This document shows, in pieces, positions 1 through 8,529 of a stretch of DNA of 36,037 bases; the first letter of the stretch is position 1, and every line of letters begins with the position of its first letter. The stretch covers positions 1 to 36,037 of the forward strand of contig JBAYJY010000026.1 of NCBI GenBank assembly GCA_041664945.1. Direction: 5' to 3'. The notes beneath the pieces are model-generated. The model ran no database searches. It worked only from the letters and a program-made list of their open reading frames with translations, and was not told the origin of the DNA. The DNA is from JBAYJY01 sp041664945 (GTDB lineage Bacteria > UBP15 > UBA6099). Both the position numbers and the translations under genes were made by a program.

Positions 1-111
1 GAACTGAGGATGGCGGGCCTGGTTGAAGCGCACCAGCGGGGGCAGTGGTCGTACTATACGGTCCGGAAGGATAACTTGAAAGAGCTGCAGAACTACTTCA
101 AGGAAAAATGA
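1..111 (+). CDS. arsR: ArsR-family transcriptional regulator, C-terminal end (partial)
   Basis: Only the last 36 codons are in the window; the reading frame is open from base 1 to TGA at 109-111. The residues LVEAHQRGQWSYYTV followed by a lysine-rich helix match the wing and final helix of ArsR/SmtB winged-helix repressors. The metal-sensing cysteines would lie further upstream and cannot be seen. The gene sits 37 bp before a permease and acr3, which is the usual place for the arsenite-responsive repressor of an ars operon. The family binds its own operator and releases it when As(III) binds. The family call is good; the specific ligand is inferred from context. Confidence 0.75.
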   Translation, partial: ELRMAGLVEAHQRGQWSYYTVRKDNLKELQNYFKEK

Positions 112-148
112 ACGGGGAAAGCCCGAGGGCGGGCTTTGCGAGGGCGAA

Positions 149-1240
149 ATGGCTGACGAAGGAAAAACATGCGATTGTTCAGGCGGTTGCGCAACGGCGA
201 CCGAGCGGCCGGCGGGCGGCGCGAACAGAGACAAGTATCTGCTTCTGCTGCTGCCGGCTCTGGCGGCGTGGTGGGCGATATATATATATTTGAACCCGTT
301 TTCGCAATGGGTCACGTTCGGCGTTTTCGGGCTTGGCGAGAAAACAAAACTCGGTTCGGCGGTCGCATTTTTTCTGTTCGACACGCCGAAGGTTCTTATG
401 CTGCTCACGCTTGTGGTGTTCGGCGTCGGAATCATTCGTTCGTTCTTCACGCCTGAGAAGACGCGCCGGATACTCGCCGGCAAGCGGGAGTCGGTGGGCA
501 ACGTTATGGCCGCGCTGCTCGGAATAGTGACGCCGTTCTGTTCGTGTTCGGCGGTTCCGCTTTTTATCGGATTCGTGACAGCCGGCGTTCCGCTCGGAGT
601 GACGTTTTCTTTTCTGATCGCGGCGCCGATGGTGAACGAAATCGCGATAGTGCTGCTGTACGGTTTGTTCGGCTGGAAGATCGCCGCGTTGTATGTCGGG
701 ACCGGGTTGCTGATAGCTATGGTGGCCGGCTGGACGATCGGGCGCCTTCACATGGAGAAAGGCGTCGAGGATTGGGTGTATGAAACGCAGGCGGCGTCGG
801 GCGAAGCGGCGGAAGAAAAGATAAGCTGGCCGGATCGGGCGCGCTATGGGCTGAACGCGGTGCGTGAGATAGTCGGTAAAGTGTGGCCGTATGTGCTGCT
901 TGGAATCGCTGTCGGGGCGTTCATCCACGGTTACGCGCCGGAGAATTACCTCGCGTCGATCATGGGGAAGGGGGCGTGGTGGTCGGTGCCGCTTGCGGTG
1001 CTGATCGGCATTCCGATGTACTCGAATGCGGCGGGAATCATCCCGGTTGTGCAGGCGCTGCTTGAGAAGGGCGCGGCGCTCGGCACGGCTCTGGCGTTCA
1101 TGATGTCTGTTATCGCGCTGTCGCTGCCCGAATTCGTAATTTTGAGGAAGGTATTAAAACCGCGTTTGATCGCGGTGTTCGCGGGAGTGGTGGGCGCCGG
1201 AATAATACTCGTGGGCTTTATATTCAACATAGTCATATAG
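149..1240 (+). CDS. COG0701/DUF318 permease, ArsP-like organoarsenical efflux candidate
   Basis: A 363-residue integral membrane protein. A cytoplasmic-looking N-terminus contains CDCSGGC near residues 8-14, then about eight hydrophobic segments follow. The family signature PFCSCSAVPLF lies near residues 128-138, and a second conserved half contains GIPMYSNAAG. This is the COG0701 permease family, which includes ArsP, an efflux permease for trivalent organoarsenicals. The ATG at 149 is preceded by GAGGGCGAA, a modest ribosome-binding site. It lies between arsR and acr3 with an 8-bp gap to acr3, so it is almost certainly co-transcribed. The N-terminal cysteine cluster could bind As(III); that is inference. 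COG0701 members near ars genes are not all proven ArsP, so the substrate is uncertain. Confidence 0.85.
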   Translation: MADEGKTCDCSGGCATATERPAGGANRDKYLLLLLPALAAWWAIYIYLNPFSQWVTFGVFGLGEKTKLGSAVAFFLFDTPKVLMLLTLVVFGVGIIRSFFTPEKTRRILAGKRESVGNVMAALLGIVTPFCSCSAVPLFIGFVTAGVPLGVTFSFLIAAPMVNEIAIVLLYGLFGWKIAALYVGTGLLIAMVAGWTIGRLHMEKGVEDWVYETQAASGEAAEEKISWPDRARYGLNAVREIVGKVWPYVLLGIAVGAFIHGYAPENYLASIMGKGAWWSVPLAVLIGIPMYSNAAGIIPVVQALLEKGAALGTALAFMMSVIALSLPEFVILRKVLKPRLIAVFAGVVGAGIILVGFIFNIVI

Positions 1241-1248
1241 GAGGGTCG

Positions 1249-2304
1249 ATGAAAAAGCTTTCATTTCTGGACAGGTATCTTACTGTATGGATATTCGGGG
1301 CGATGGCGATAGGCGTCGGCGCCGGATTTTACAGCAAGGGATGGGTCGCGTTCATCACGCAGCCGCTCTTCCAGAAGGGGACGACCAATCTGCCGATTGC
1401 GATCGGACTCATTCTGATGATGTACCCGCCGCTGGCGAAGGTGCGTTATGAGGAACTCGGAAAAGTTTTCAGGAATTATAAAGTTCTCGGGCTTTCTCTC
1501 GTCCAGAACTGGATTATTGGCCCGGTGTTGATGTTCGCGCTCGCGATCATTTTCATGCGGCAGGATCAGTATTACATGGTCGGCCTGATAATGATCGGGC
1601 TTGCGCGCTGCATCGCGATGGTGATTGTGTGGAACGATCTCGCTAAGGGCGACTCGGAGTACTGCGCGGGGCTCGTCGCGTTCAACTCGATATTTCAGGT
1701 TTTGTTTTTCTCGGTGTACGCCTACATATTCATAACCGTGCTGCCCGGTTGGTTCGGTCTCAAGGGCACGGTCGTGCAAATTTCCATCGCGCAGATCGCG
1801 AAAAGCGTTTTCATCTATCTCGGCATTCCTTTCATCGCCGGGTTCATCACGCGGTTCACTCTGATAAAGATCAAGAGCAAGGAATGGTATCACGGCGTGT
1901 TTGTGCCTAAGATCAGCCCGATAACTCTCGTCGCGCTGCTGTTCACGATCGTCGTTATGTTCTCGCTGAAGGGCGAGACGATTGTAAAGATACCGCTCGA
2001 TGTGTTGCGGATAGCTGTCCCGCTGCTGATATATTTTGTCGTGATGTTCCTCGTGACGTTCTTCATGAGCAAAAAAGTCGGGGCGACGTACGAACAGGCG
2101 GCGACTCTGTCGTTCACGGGCGCCAGCAACAATTTCGAGCTTGCGATTGCGGTTGCGGTTGCGGTATTCGGGATAACGTCGAAGGTGGCGTTCGCGGCTG
2201 TTATCGGACCGCTTGTCGAGGTGCCGGTGATGATCGGCCTTGTGAACGTCGCGCTGTATTTCAGGAAAAAGTATTACAAAATCGAGAATGGAGCCGCGGC
2301 ATAG
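1249..2304 (+). CDS. acr3: Arsenite efflux transporter Acr3
   Basis: A 351-residue protein of the bile-acid/arsenite transporter superfamily with about ten membrane segments. Family hallmarks are LARCIAMVIVWNDLA (around residues 122-136, containing the conserved cysteine needed for transport in characterised Acr3 proteins) and TGASNNFELAIAVA in the penultimate part, containing the conserved glutamate. Length matches the usual 340-370. The start is supported by a strong AGGAGG 5 bp before the ATG. It exports As(OH)3 from the cytoplasm using the proton motive force. It follows the permease by 8 bp and precedes the radical SAM gene by 8 bp, so it is the central gene of the ars operon. Confidence 0.95.
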   Translation: MKKLSFLDRYLTVWIFGAMAIGVGAGFYSKGWVAFITQPLFQKGTTNLPIAIGLILMMYPPLAKVRYEELGKVFRNYKVLGLSLVQNWIIGPVLMFALAIIFMRQDQYYMVGLIMIGLARCIAMVIVWNDLAKGDSEYCAGLVAFNSIFQVLFFSVYAYIFITVLPGWFGLKGTVVQISIAQIAKSVFIYLGIPFIAGFITRFTLIKIKSKEWYHGVFVPKISPITLVALLFTIVVMFSLKGETIVKIPLDVLRIAVPLLIYFVVMFLVTFFMSKKVGATYEQAATLSFTGASNNFELAIAVAVAVFGITSKVAFAAVIGPLVEVPVMIGLVNVALYFRKKYYKIENGAAA

Positions 2305-2312
2305 GCGGATAA

Positions 2313-3608
2313 ATGAAGAAGAGCGTGGATAAAATCATCGGCAGGGTGACGCGGCAGCGCGGCGCGAATGGAGAGCGGAAGGTTCTTCAGAAGATCAACA
2401 TTCATCTGACCGGCGAACAGGCGAAAAAGTGGAACCCGGCGCGCGGAACGGAGTTCGTGGCGGTGGAAACGCAGGACGGCATTTTTCTGCGGCCGGCGAA
2501 CCCGCCGCTCACTAAGATCTATCTCGAACCGACGTTGAACTGCAATCTGCGCTGCCGCACATGCATGAGGAATTCGTGGGATGAGCCCTCGGGCGACATG
2601 CCGATGGAAACCTACAGCCGGCTGTTGCGCGGGCTCAAAAATGTGCAGACCTTCCAGACGCTCGCTTTTTGGGGATTCGGTGAGCCGCTCATGCACCCTC
2701 AGATTGTTGAAATGATCCGGATGGCGAGAAAGCAGGGGATAAAAACAGAACTGATCTCGAACGGGATGTTGCTGAACCGCGAGCTCGCCGGCGAACTTGT
2801 CGAAGCAGGGCTGGACACGATTGTTTTTTCGATCGACGGAACAACGCCGGAAAGTTACTCGGGAGTAAGGGAAGGATCGTCATTAAGCGCCGTGCTCGAA
2901 AACGTTAAAGGCCTGCGCGACGCGCGGATTATGAAATTCAGGCGCAACCCGGAGATCGGCATCGAATATGTGTTGATGAAAAGCAATCTGCCCGATCTGG
3001 CTAATATCATCCCGTTGGCGCGCGAGATGGAAGCCGGATTCATCATACTGACGAATCTGCTGCCGTATGTGGAATCAATGAAGGATGAAATATTGTACTG
3101 GCTGGCGGCGTCCGGAATATTTCCCGCGGCGCGCTCTAAATGGCATCCGGAGATAATTCTGCCGCGTTTCGACACGCGCCCGGAAAACATGAAATATTTA
3201 AAGGAACTCATTGAGCACAGCGCGGCGTCGGGATATCAGCCGGACCGCAATTCCCGCGCTGAAGGAAGCTGCCCGTTCGTTCGCAAAGGATCCGCGGCTG
3301 TCTCGTGGGACGGGAAGGTAAGCCCGTGCGTCGCCCTCATGCATTCGTACACCTGCTACGTTCTCGGCCGCGAGAAGAAAATGCTGCGGCATACTGTAGG
3401 CGACGTATCGGCCGAGAGTATGACAGAGATTTGGAACCGCGAGGAATACAGCAGGTTTCGTGAGCGGGTGATGGAGTTTGATTTTTCGCCGTGTGTCGGA
3501 TGCGGAGGCTGTGACATGTCGGAAACCAACGGCGAAGACTGCATAGGAAGCCCGTTTCCGACTTGCGGCGACTGCCTGTGGGCGAAAGGCGTAATTGTTT
3601 GTCCGTGA
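2313..3608 (+). CDS. Radical SAM/SPASM-domain protein in ars operon
   Basis: A 431-residue iron-sulfur enzyme. Residues about 28-62 look like an AbrB-type swapped-hairpin strand pair (GTEFVAVETQDGIFLRPA). The radical SAM motif CxxxCxxC is C77, C81, C84, followed by FWGFGEPL, the GGE-like SAM-binding segment, and FSIDG. The last 110 residues carry many cysteines (SCPF, SPCVAL, CVGCGGC, CGDC), typical of a SPASM/twitch domain binding auxiliary Fe-S clusters. Such proteins modify peptides or help mature metalloenzymes. Its substrate is unknown; the position between acr3 and the arsEFG-like block suggests a role in arsenic redox chemistry. Similar proteins mature tungsten enzymes, so that alternative is open. 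Start spacing is 8 bp from the acr3 stop. Confidence 0.85.
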   Translation: MKKSVDKIIGRVTRQRGANGERKVLQKINIHLTGEQAKKWNPARGTEFVAVETQDGIFLRPANPPLTKIYLEPTLNCNLRCRTCMRNSWDEPSGDMPMETYSRLLRGLKNVQTFQTLAFWGFGEPLMHPQIVEMIRMARKQGIKTELISNGMLLNRELAGELVEAGLDTIVFSIDGTTPESYSGVREGSSLSAVLENVKGLRDARIMKFRRNPEIGIEYVLMKSNLPDLANIIPLAREMEAGFIILTNLLPYVESMKDEILYWLAASGIFPAARSKWHPEIILPRFDTRPENMKYLKELIEHSAASGYQPDRNSRAEGSCPFVRKGSAAVSWDGKVSPCVALMHSYTCYVLGREKKMLRHTVGDVSAESMTEIWNREEYSRFRERVMEFDFSPCVGCGGCDMSETNGEDCIGSPFPTCGDCLWAKGVIVCP

Positions 3609-3646
3609 TTTTTGGAATCTAATAATATCGAAAAGGAGAAAAGAAA

Positions 3647-3877
3647 ATGAAAATACAGATACTTGGAACAGGTTGCGCGAAGTGCAAGAAGCTTGCTGAA
3701 AATGCTGAGGCGGCGGCGAAGGAGTTGGGAGTCGCATTTGAGATCGAAAAAGTGACCGACATAAAAGAAATCATGAAGGCGGGCGTGATGACGACGCCGG
3801 CGCTGGCGGTCGACGGGAAAGTGAAATCAGCCGGCAAGCTGCTTTCCGTGGCAGAGATCAAAGCAGTCATGAAATGA
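3647..3877 (+). CDS. Small thioredoxin-like protein (TM0996/MTH895 type), ArsE-like
   Basis: A 76-residue protein with a thioredoxin fold reduced to its core. It begins with strand MKIQILG, then the redox motif GCAKC at residues 9-13, and has the cis-proline region TTPALAVDG near residue 50. This is the family of redox-active disulfide protein 2. A clear AAGGAG lies 8 bp before the ATG. It directly precedes arsF- and arsG-like genes; in the characterised arsEFG system a small thioredoxin-like ArsE works with ArsF in reducing nitroaromatic arsenicals. The family call is firm. The name ArsE rests on gene order and is therefore not given as the symbol. Confidence 0.85.
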   Translation: MKIQILGTGCAKCKKLAENAEAAAKELGVAFEIEKVTDIKEIMKAGVMTTPALAVDGKVKSAGKLLSVAEIKAVMK

Positions 3878-3933
3878 AAGCGACGAACAATCTGGCGTGA
3901 ATATATTCTGTTCACGAATTTGAAAGGAGAAAT

Positions 3934-4464
3934 ATGAAAAAGCGAAATAAATATTTTATGTATGCAATAGCGGCGGTAATTTGCTGTGGCTTTTTAATGA
4001 TCGCCAATATGAATTGCAGAGCGGCGGAAAGCGCGCCTCCGAAAAAAGCGCCGGCAACGGCGAAGGCAAAGACGGTGAAAAAGAAACCGGCAAAAGCCTC
4101 GCCAAAAGTCGTTGAAGTTAAGAAAGACAGGAAAGTGGTCGCGTATTATTTCCACGGCGCTGCGCGATGCGTTTCCTGCAAGACTCTTGAGGCGATCACG
4201 GCGGAAGCCATCAATAAAGGCTTCGAAAAAGAGCTGAAGGACGGAACTCTCGAATGGAAAGTGGTGAACGTCGAGGAAAAGGGCAACGAGCATTTCATAC
4301 AGGATTATAAGCTGTACACGAAATCAGTTGTTCTGTCCGACATGAGAGACGGCAAAGAGAAAACATGGAAGAATCTCGATAAGGTTTGGGAGTTGCTGCG
4401 AGACAAAGATGCTTTTCAAAAATACATAACGGAAGAAACGCGCGCATTTATGGCGGTGAAATGA
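3934..4464 (+). CDS. arsF: ArsF-family nitrophenyl-arsenical nitroreductase subunit
   Basis: A 176-residue protein with an N-terminal signal or anchor segment (residues 6-28), then a lysine/proline/alanine-rich linker to about residue 62, and a thioredoxin-like domain. The domain opens with VAYYFHGAARCVSCKTLEAI, in which C82 and C85 form a CxxC. This FHG-x-x-RC-x-x-C pattern is typical of ArsF-family proteins, described as a subunit that reduces nitrated aromatic arsenicals together with ArsE. AAAGGAG lies 5 bp before the ATG. The stop codon overlaps the start of the next gene, indicating translational coupling to arsG. Its location is probably periplasmic or membrane-anchored. Confidence 0.8.
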   Translation: MKKRNKYFMYAIAAVICCGFLMIANMNCRAAESAPPKKAPATAKAKTVKKKPAKASPKVVEVKKDRKVVAYYFHGAARCVSCKTLEAITAEAINKGFEKELKDGTLEWKVVNVEEKGNEHFIQDYKLYTKSVVLSDMRDGKEKTWKNLDKVWELLRDKDAFQKYITEETRAFMAVK

Positions 4465-5156
4465 TGGAAAAGTTTCATATAGCCGCGGCGACCGCGCTAT
4501 GGCTCGGCATACTAACGTCGATCAGCCCCTGTCCGCTCGCTTCGAATATAACCGCCGTATCGTTTGTGAGCAGAAGAGTCGGAAGCCCGAAGCTGGTGTT
4601 TTTCGCGGGCTTTTTGTATACGGCCGGCCGCATGGCGGCGTACATTGCGGTTGGCTTTCTGATAGTCGGGGCCGCATTTTCCGTTCCGGGCGTTGCGAAC
4701 TTTCTACAGAAGTATATGAACGCCGCGCTCGGACCTATCCTGATCGTCGCCGGCGTTATTCTTTTCGAAATACTTCCGCTTAAAACATTCGGGTTCAGTC
4801 CCGGAGAAAAGTTCAGCAGCCGAATGGAAAAGTCGGGCGTATGGGGCGCGGCGCTGTTGGGATTTCTCTTCGCTCTTTCGTTTTGCCCAATATCCGCGGG
4901 CCTGTATTTCGGCAGCCTTATTCCACTGTCTGTAAAATTCCATTCGAGCGTTTTATTTCCGGCGCTCTATGGAATCGGAACGTCGATTCCCGTTCTCATT
5001 TTTGCGGCGGTAATCGCATGGAGCACGGGCGCGATCGGAAAATATTTCGATTGGCTGACGCGCATCGAGAAAATATTGCGACGTGTCACCGCCGCTGTGT
5101 TTCTAACTGTCGGCGTATACTTCGTTTTAATTTACAATTTCAAAATAGCGTTTTAA
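4461..5156 (+). CDS. arsG: ArsG-family aromatic arsenical efflux permease (CcdA-like)
   Basis: A 231-residue polytopic membrane protein of the CcdA/DsbD-transmembrane superfamily. Conserved cysteine-proline motifs occur in each half: TSISPCPLASN near residues 19-29 and ALSFCPISAG near residue 140. About six to seven membrane segments are visible. ATGATG gives two adjacent starts (4461 and 4464), both overlapping the arsF stop; I chose the first. ArsG proteins export trivalent aromatic aminoarsenicals such as reduced roxarsone. With the preceding arsE-like and arsF genes it completes an arsEFG-like module. A plain CcdA electron-transfer role is the alternative, but the two proline-cysteine motifs and the gene order favour ArsG. 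Confidence 0.8.
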   Translation: MMEKFHIAAATALWLGILTSISPCPLASNITAVSFVSRRVGSPKLVFFAGFLYTAGRMAAYIAVGFLIVGAAFSVPGVANFLQKYMNAALGPILIVAGVILFEILPLKTFGFSPGEKFSSRMEKSGVWGAALLGFLFALSFCPISAGLYFGSLIPLSVKFHSSVLFPALYGIGTSIPVLIFAAVIAWSTGAIGKYFDWLTRIEKILRRVTAAVFLTVGVYFVLIYNFKIAF

Positions 5157-5214
5157 CCTTAATAGTTGGCTTTCCTACAATTCGGGTTTTACACAATCCG
5201 GATTATATTTTCAA

Positions 5215-5245
5215 TTAACACAAACCATGCAAATATAAGTATAAT
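5215..5245 (+). promoter_or_regulatory. Candidate sigma70 promoter for the RND gene
   Basis: TTAACA at 5215-5220 and a perfect TATAAT at 5240-5245 are separated by 19 bp, slightly longer than ideal. A 10-bp palindrome AATCCGGATT lies just upstream at 5195-5204 and could be an operator. The position, 44 bp before the RND start and in a 132-bp gap, fits a separate transcription start for the transporter. Confidence 0.4.
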
Positions 5246-5288
5246 AGGCGCAGCAGTATGAGATCAGACGGTATGAGAGGTTCCCGTT

Positions 5289-8200
5289 ATGGCTCTGTCT
5301 GAATTTTTCCTTAAGAAGCGCATATTCACTTTTATTTTGATGGGGCTGCTCATTTACATGGGCGTCAATGCCCTTTTGAGCTTGCAGATCGAAACGCTGC
5401 CCGAGGTGAGCGCGCCTGTGATATTTGTCGCAGCGCCGCTGCCGGGCGGAGCGCCGGAAGAAATCGAAACGCTCATCACAAATCCGATTGAAAAGAAAAT
5501 AATGGAGATTGACGACGTCGAACGCGTAATGTCGTCGTCGTGGCAGAACGTTTCGCTGACTGTCGTTTTTTTCAAGGACAGCGTGAAACCGGAGGAAAAA
5601 TTCAAGGAATTCCGAGAGAAGGTCGCCGAAGTCAGAGCGCAGCTTCCGGCTGAGACGATGGACCCGATCATAGAGGAAGTCAGCTTCGAGAACCTGCCGA
5701 TGATGTTTCTCGGTTTCAAGGATGTCGGCAAAAGCCAGTATGAATTGAGCCGCCGCGCGACGCGCATCAAAAGGGAACTCGAATCTCTGCAGGGCGTTAA
5801 AAAGGTTGTTATGACGGGCGCGACGGACAAGCGCGTGGAAGTGGAAGTAAACCCGGCTGAACTCCAGAAGTATGGAACCGAGCCGCTGAAAACGCTCCTC
5901 GACAAACTCGGACAGATCAACACGAACATGCCCGGCGGCAAACTGTCGCTGTTCGGCACAGAGTATACTGTGCGCACGATCGGAAAATTTACCGCAGTCG
6001 ACGACCTTAAAAATCTCGTTGTCGGCGTAAAAGACAATCAGGCGATATCGCTGTCGCAGATCGCGGACATTATGGAGAACTATCCCGATCCCGACACCAT
6101 CGTCCACGTGGACGGCAAGCGCGGCGTCACTCTCGCGATCATGAAGAAAAAGGGCTACGGCACTATCAAGGTCGCCGACCGGATAAAGGAAACGCTCACT
6201 AAATATAAAGACGTCGTGATCATGTCGGATTCCTCGCAGACCGTGCGCAGCCAGATGAGCGATCTGCGCAACCACGCGCTCTACGGCGTCGTTCTCGTGA
6301 TGCTCGTTCTGTTTGTTTTCCTCGGGTTCCGTGTCGCGGCGATCGTCAGCTTCGCGCTTCCGATGACTATTCTGATGACATTCTCAGCGATGCTTTTCAA
6401 AGGCATGACGCTCGACATGGTGTCGCTGTTCTCGCTGCTGCTCGCGCTCGGGATGATGGTGGACAATTCAATCGTCGTCTGCGAGAACATCTTTCGCCAC
6501 ATGGGGCTCGGAAAAACTTCTATGCAGGCCGCGCTGGACGCCACGAAAGAGGTGGGCTGGCCGATCCTCTCATCGACAGGCGCGGTGGTGGCAGCCTTTC
6601 TGCCCATGGCGTTCTTCCTCGGCGGTCCTATAGGCGAATTTACGAAACCTATCCCTATTGTCGTCACATTCGCGCTCATCGCGTCGCTCGTTGTCGCGAA
6701 CTGTTTCAATCCGATTCTCTGCAACACGTTCATTAAAAGCGTGACTCAGGAAGAAGAGAAGAAACCCGGCGGGTTCGCGAAGTTCGGCATCAGCATGAAA
6801 AACGGATACGGGCGCGTTGTCTCCTGGTGCCTCGACAACTCCGGCTTTGTGATGGCGGCGGCCGGCGCGCTGCTCGCCGCTTGCGTGTTGCTGATAGTCT
6901 TCAAGGTCGTCGGCCTTCAGTTGTTCCCGCAGCTCGACACCGCGAAATTCTACATAGACGTGAAAACGCCCGCAGGCAGCACGATGCAATATACGACGGA
7001 AGCGGTCAAAAAGATCGAAGACATGTTCGACAAGTCGAAGTACGTAAAAAATTACATCACCGACATCGGCTCGTCCGGCACGCGCGTGGAAATCGACGAC
7101 AATATCTACTTCGGCTCGAACATCGCGCGACTGATTGTGGATCTCAGGCCGATGGATGAGATCAAAACATCGCATAAGAAGGTGATCGAGGATTTCCGTT
7201 ATAGAGTCAACAACATGTTCGACGACGAAACGACGGTCGTCTTCGCCGAGAAAATGCTCGGACCGCCGATCGGCGCTCCGATAAACATTCAGGTTTCCGG
7301 CCCGGATTACGACGAGCTTAAAAAAGTGTCGGACGAAATCAAAACCATGCTCGAAAAAGAAAAGGGCGTGATCGACCTTAAGGACAACTATCCCGGCAAG
7401 GTTCCGCAGATCGTTCTGCGGGCGAACCAGAAGGTTCTCGGCAAGGCCGGGTTGACAACGCGCGACGTAGGCGGCTTCATTTTCCTCGGACTGACCGGCT
7501 ATAAGATCGGCGAGATAATGCTCGGCGAGGAAAAGAAGGACATCTTCCTTAGGATCAGGCAGTCGGGCGACGCGGCGAATCTTGCCGGCCAGTCGTTCAC
7601 CATGCCGAACGGCGAGACGATGATGATGTCGGACATTCTTCCCAATGAGATGGGCGAAGGGCTCGGCGGCGTGGAACACGAAAACGGCAAACGCACGGTG
7701 ACGATCAGCGCCAATGTCTCGAAGGAACTCGAACCGAAACGCGTCGTGGATAAACTTAAAATCAGCGTTCCGAAAATGATGGAAGCTCTGAAGAAGAAAG
7801 ACCCGGCGGCGGAGCGCGTCAGCGTAGTATTCGCAGGCGAGACGATGCTTCTCAACAAGGCGCTCGGAGACCTGACGAAGGCTCTCTTTGTTTCGCTCGC
7901 GCTGATCTATCTGATACTTCTCCTGGAGTTCCGCTCGACGCTAAAGCCGCTCATTATTCTTATCTGTGTGCCATACGCGCTCGTAGGGGTGATCATCGGG
8001 CTGCTCATTCACGGCTACGCGTTCAGCATTCTCGCGGGAATCGGACTGCTGTGTCTCATCGGAATCGTAGTTAACAACGGAATCATTTACATCGATTATG
8101 CGAACCTGTTGCAGGAGCGTGGAATGTCGATTCGCGCCGCATGCATAGAGGCATGCATGACGCGCGTGAGGCCGATCATTTTAACGAAGCTGACCGTCAT

Positions 8201-8411
8201 ACTCGGCATCCTGCCGCTCGCCATGGCGTCGGCCTCCAAGACACAGTTCTGGAAGCCGCTCTGCCTTGCGATCATCTGGGGCCTGATCATCGCGACAACA
8301 TTAACGCTGATAATCATACCCGTGTCGTATTACGTGACAGAAGGCTGGCGCGAACGTTATTACAGCAAACGGACGCATCTCGCCCCCGGCTGCGCGCCGC
8401 GGGAATCATAG
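5289..8411 (+). CDS. RND-family efflux transporter (HAE1-like, inner-membrane subunit)
   Basis: A 1040-residue protein of the usual RND length. It starts with SEFFLKKRIFTFILMG, a typical first membrane helix, followed by a long periplasmic porter domain. The membrane core contains LALGMMVDNSIVVCENIFRH near residues 387-406, with the conserved acidic residue of helix 4 used for proton coupling. A second periplasmic region and a final helix bundle with GIVVNNGIIYIDYANLL follow. These features place it in the hydrophobe/amphiphile exporter branch rather than the heavy-metal branch. No gene for a membrane-fusion protein or outer-membrane channel lies beside it, so it must borrow partners or work alone. 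Its closeness to the ars operon is only circumstantial evidence for a substrate. Confidence 0.93.
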   Translation: MALSEFFLKKRIFTFILMGLLIYMGVNALLSLQIETLPEVSAPVIFVAAPLPGGAPEEIETLITNPIEKKIMEIDDVERVMSSSWQNVSLTVVFFKDSVKPEEKFKEFREKVAEVRAQLPAETMDPIIEEVSFENLPMMFLGFKDVGKSQYELSRRATRIKRELESLQGVKKVVMTGATDKRVEVEVNPAELQKYGTEPLKTLLDKLGQINTNMPGGKLSLFGTEYTVRTIGKFTAVDDLKNLVVGVKDNQAISLSQIADIMENYPDPDTIVHVDGKRGVTLAIMKKKGYGTIKVADRIKETLTKYKDVVIMSDSSQTVRSQMSDLRNHALYGVVLVMLVLFVFLGFRVAAIVSFALPMTILMTFSAMLFKGMTLDMVSLFSLLLALGMMVDNSIVVCENIFRHMGLGKTSMQAALDATKEVGWPILSSTGAVVAAFLPMAFFLGGPIGEFTKPIPIVVTFALIASLVVANCFNPILCNTFIKSVTQEEEKKPGGFAKFGISMKNGYGRVVSWCLDNSGFVMAAAGALLAACVLLIVFKVVGLQLFPQLDTAKFYIDVKTPAGSTMQYTTEAVKKIEDMFDKSKYVKNYITDIGSSGTRVEIDDNIYFGSNIARLIVDLRPMDEIKTSHKKVIEDFRYRVNNMFDDETTVVFAEKMLGPPIGAPINIQVSGPDYDELKKVSDEIKTMLEKEKGVIDLKDNYPGKVPQIVLRANQKVLGKAGLTTRDVGGFIFLGLTGYKIGEIMLGEEKKDIFLRIRQSGDAANLAGQSFTMPNGETMMMSDILPNEMGEGLGGVEHENGKRTVTISANVSKELEPKRVVDKLKISVPKMMEALKKKDPAAERVSVVFAGETMLLNKALGDLTKALFVSLALIYLILLLEFRSTLKPLIILICVPYALVGVIIGLLIHGYAFSILAGIGLLCLIGIVVNNGIIYIDYANLLQERGMSIRAACIEACMTRVRPIILTKLTVILGILPLAMASASKTQFWKPLCLAIIWGLIIATTLTLIIIPVSYYVTEGWRERYYSKRTHLAPGCAPRES

Positions 8412-8451
8412 AATATTAACCACGGAGATTTGGAAACACGGAAAGTCTTTC

Positions 8452-8508
8452 GTAGGGGCACAGCATGCTGTGCCCGGAAGCCGGGGCAGATTTCAAATCT
8501 GCCCCTAC
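8452..8508. repeat. Double palindromic intergenic element
   Basis: Two palindromes are nested between outer arms GTAGGGGCA (8452-8460) and TGCCCCTAC (8500-8508). The first, GGGCACAGCATGCTGTGCCC (8456-8475), is a perfect 20-bp palindrome. The second (8483-8505) has 11-bp arms around a single C. The second is followed by CTATTTTT. The element lies between convergent genes (RND and def) and could act as a two-way terminator. Related elements occur at 14100 and 18213. Confidence 0.8.
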
Positions 8509-8529
8509 AGCGCTATTTTTCAACAGGAA

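Noticed and set aside
5211..7679. Long - strand frames opposite the RND gene (5211-6275 and 6570-7679)
   Set aside because: Low-complexity arginine/phenylalanine/aspartate-rich translations; shadows of the RND coding sequence.
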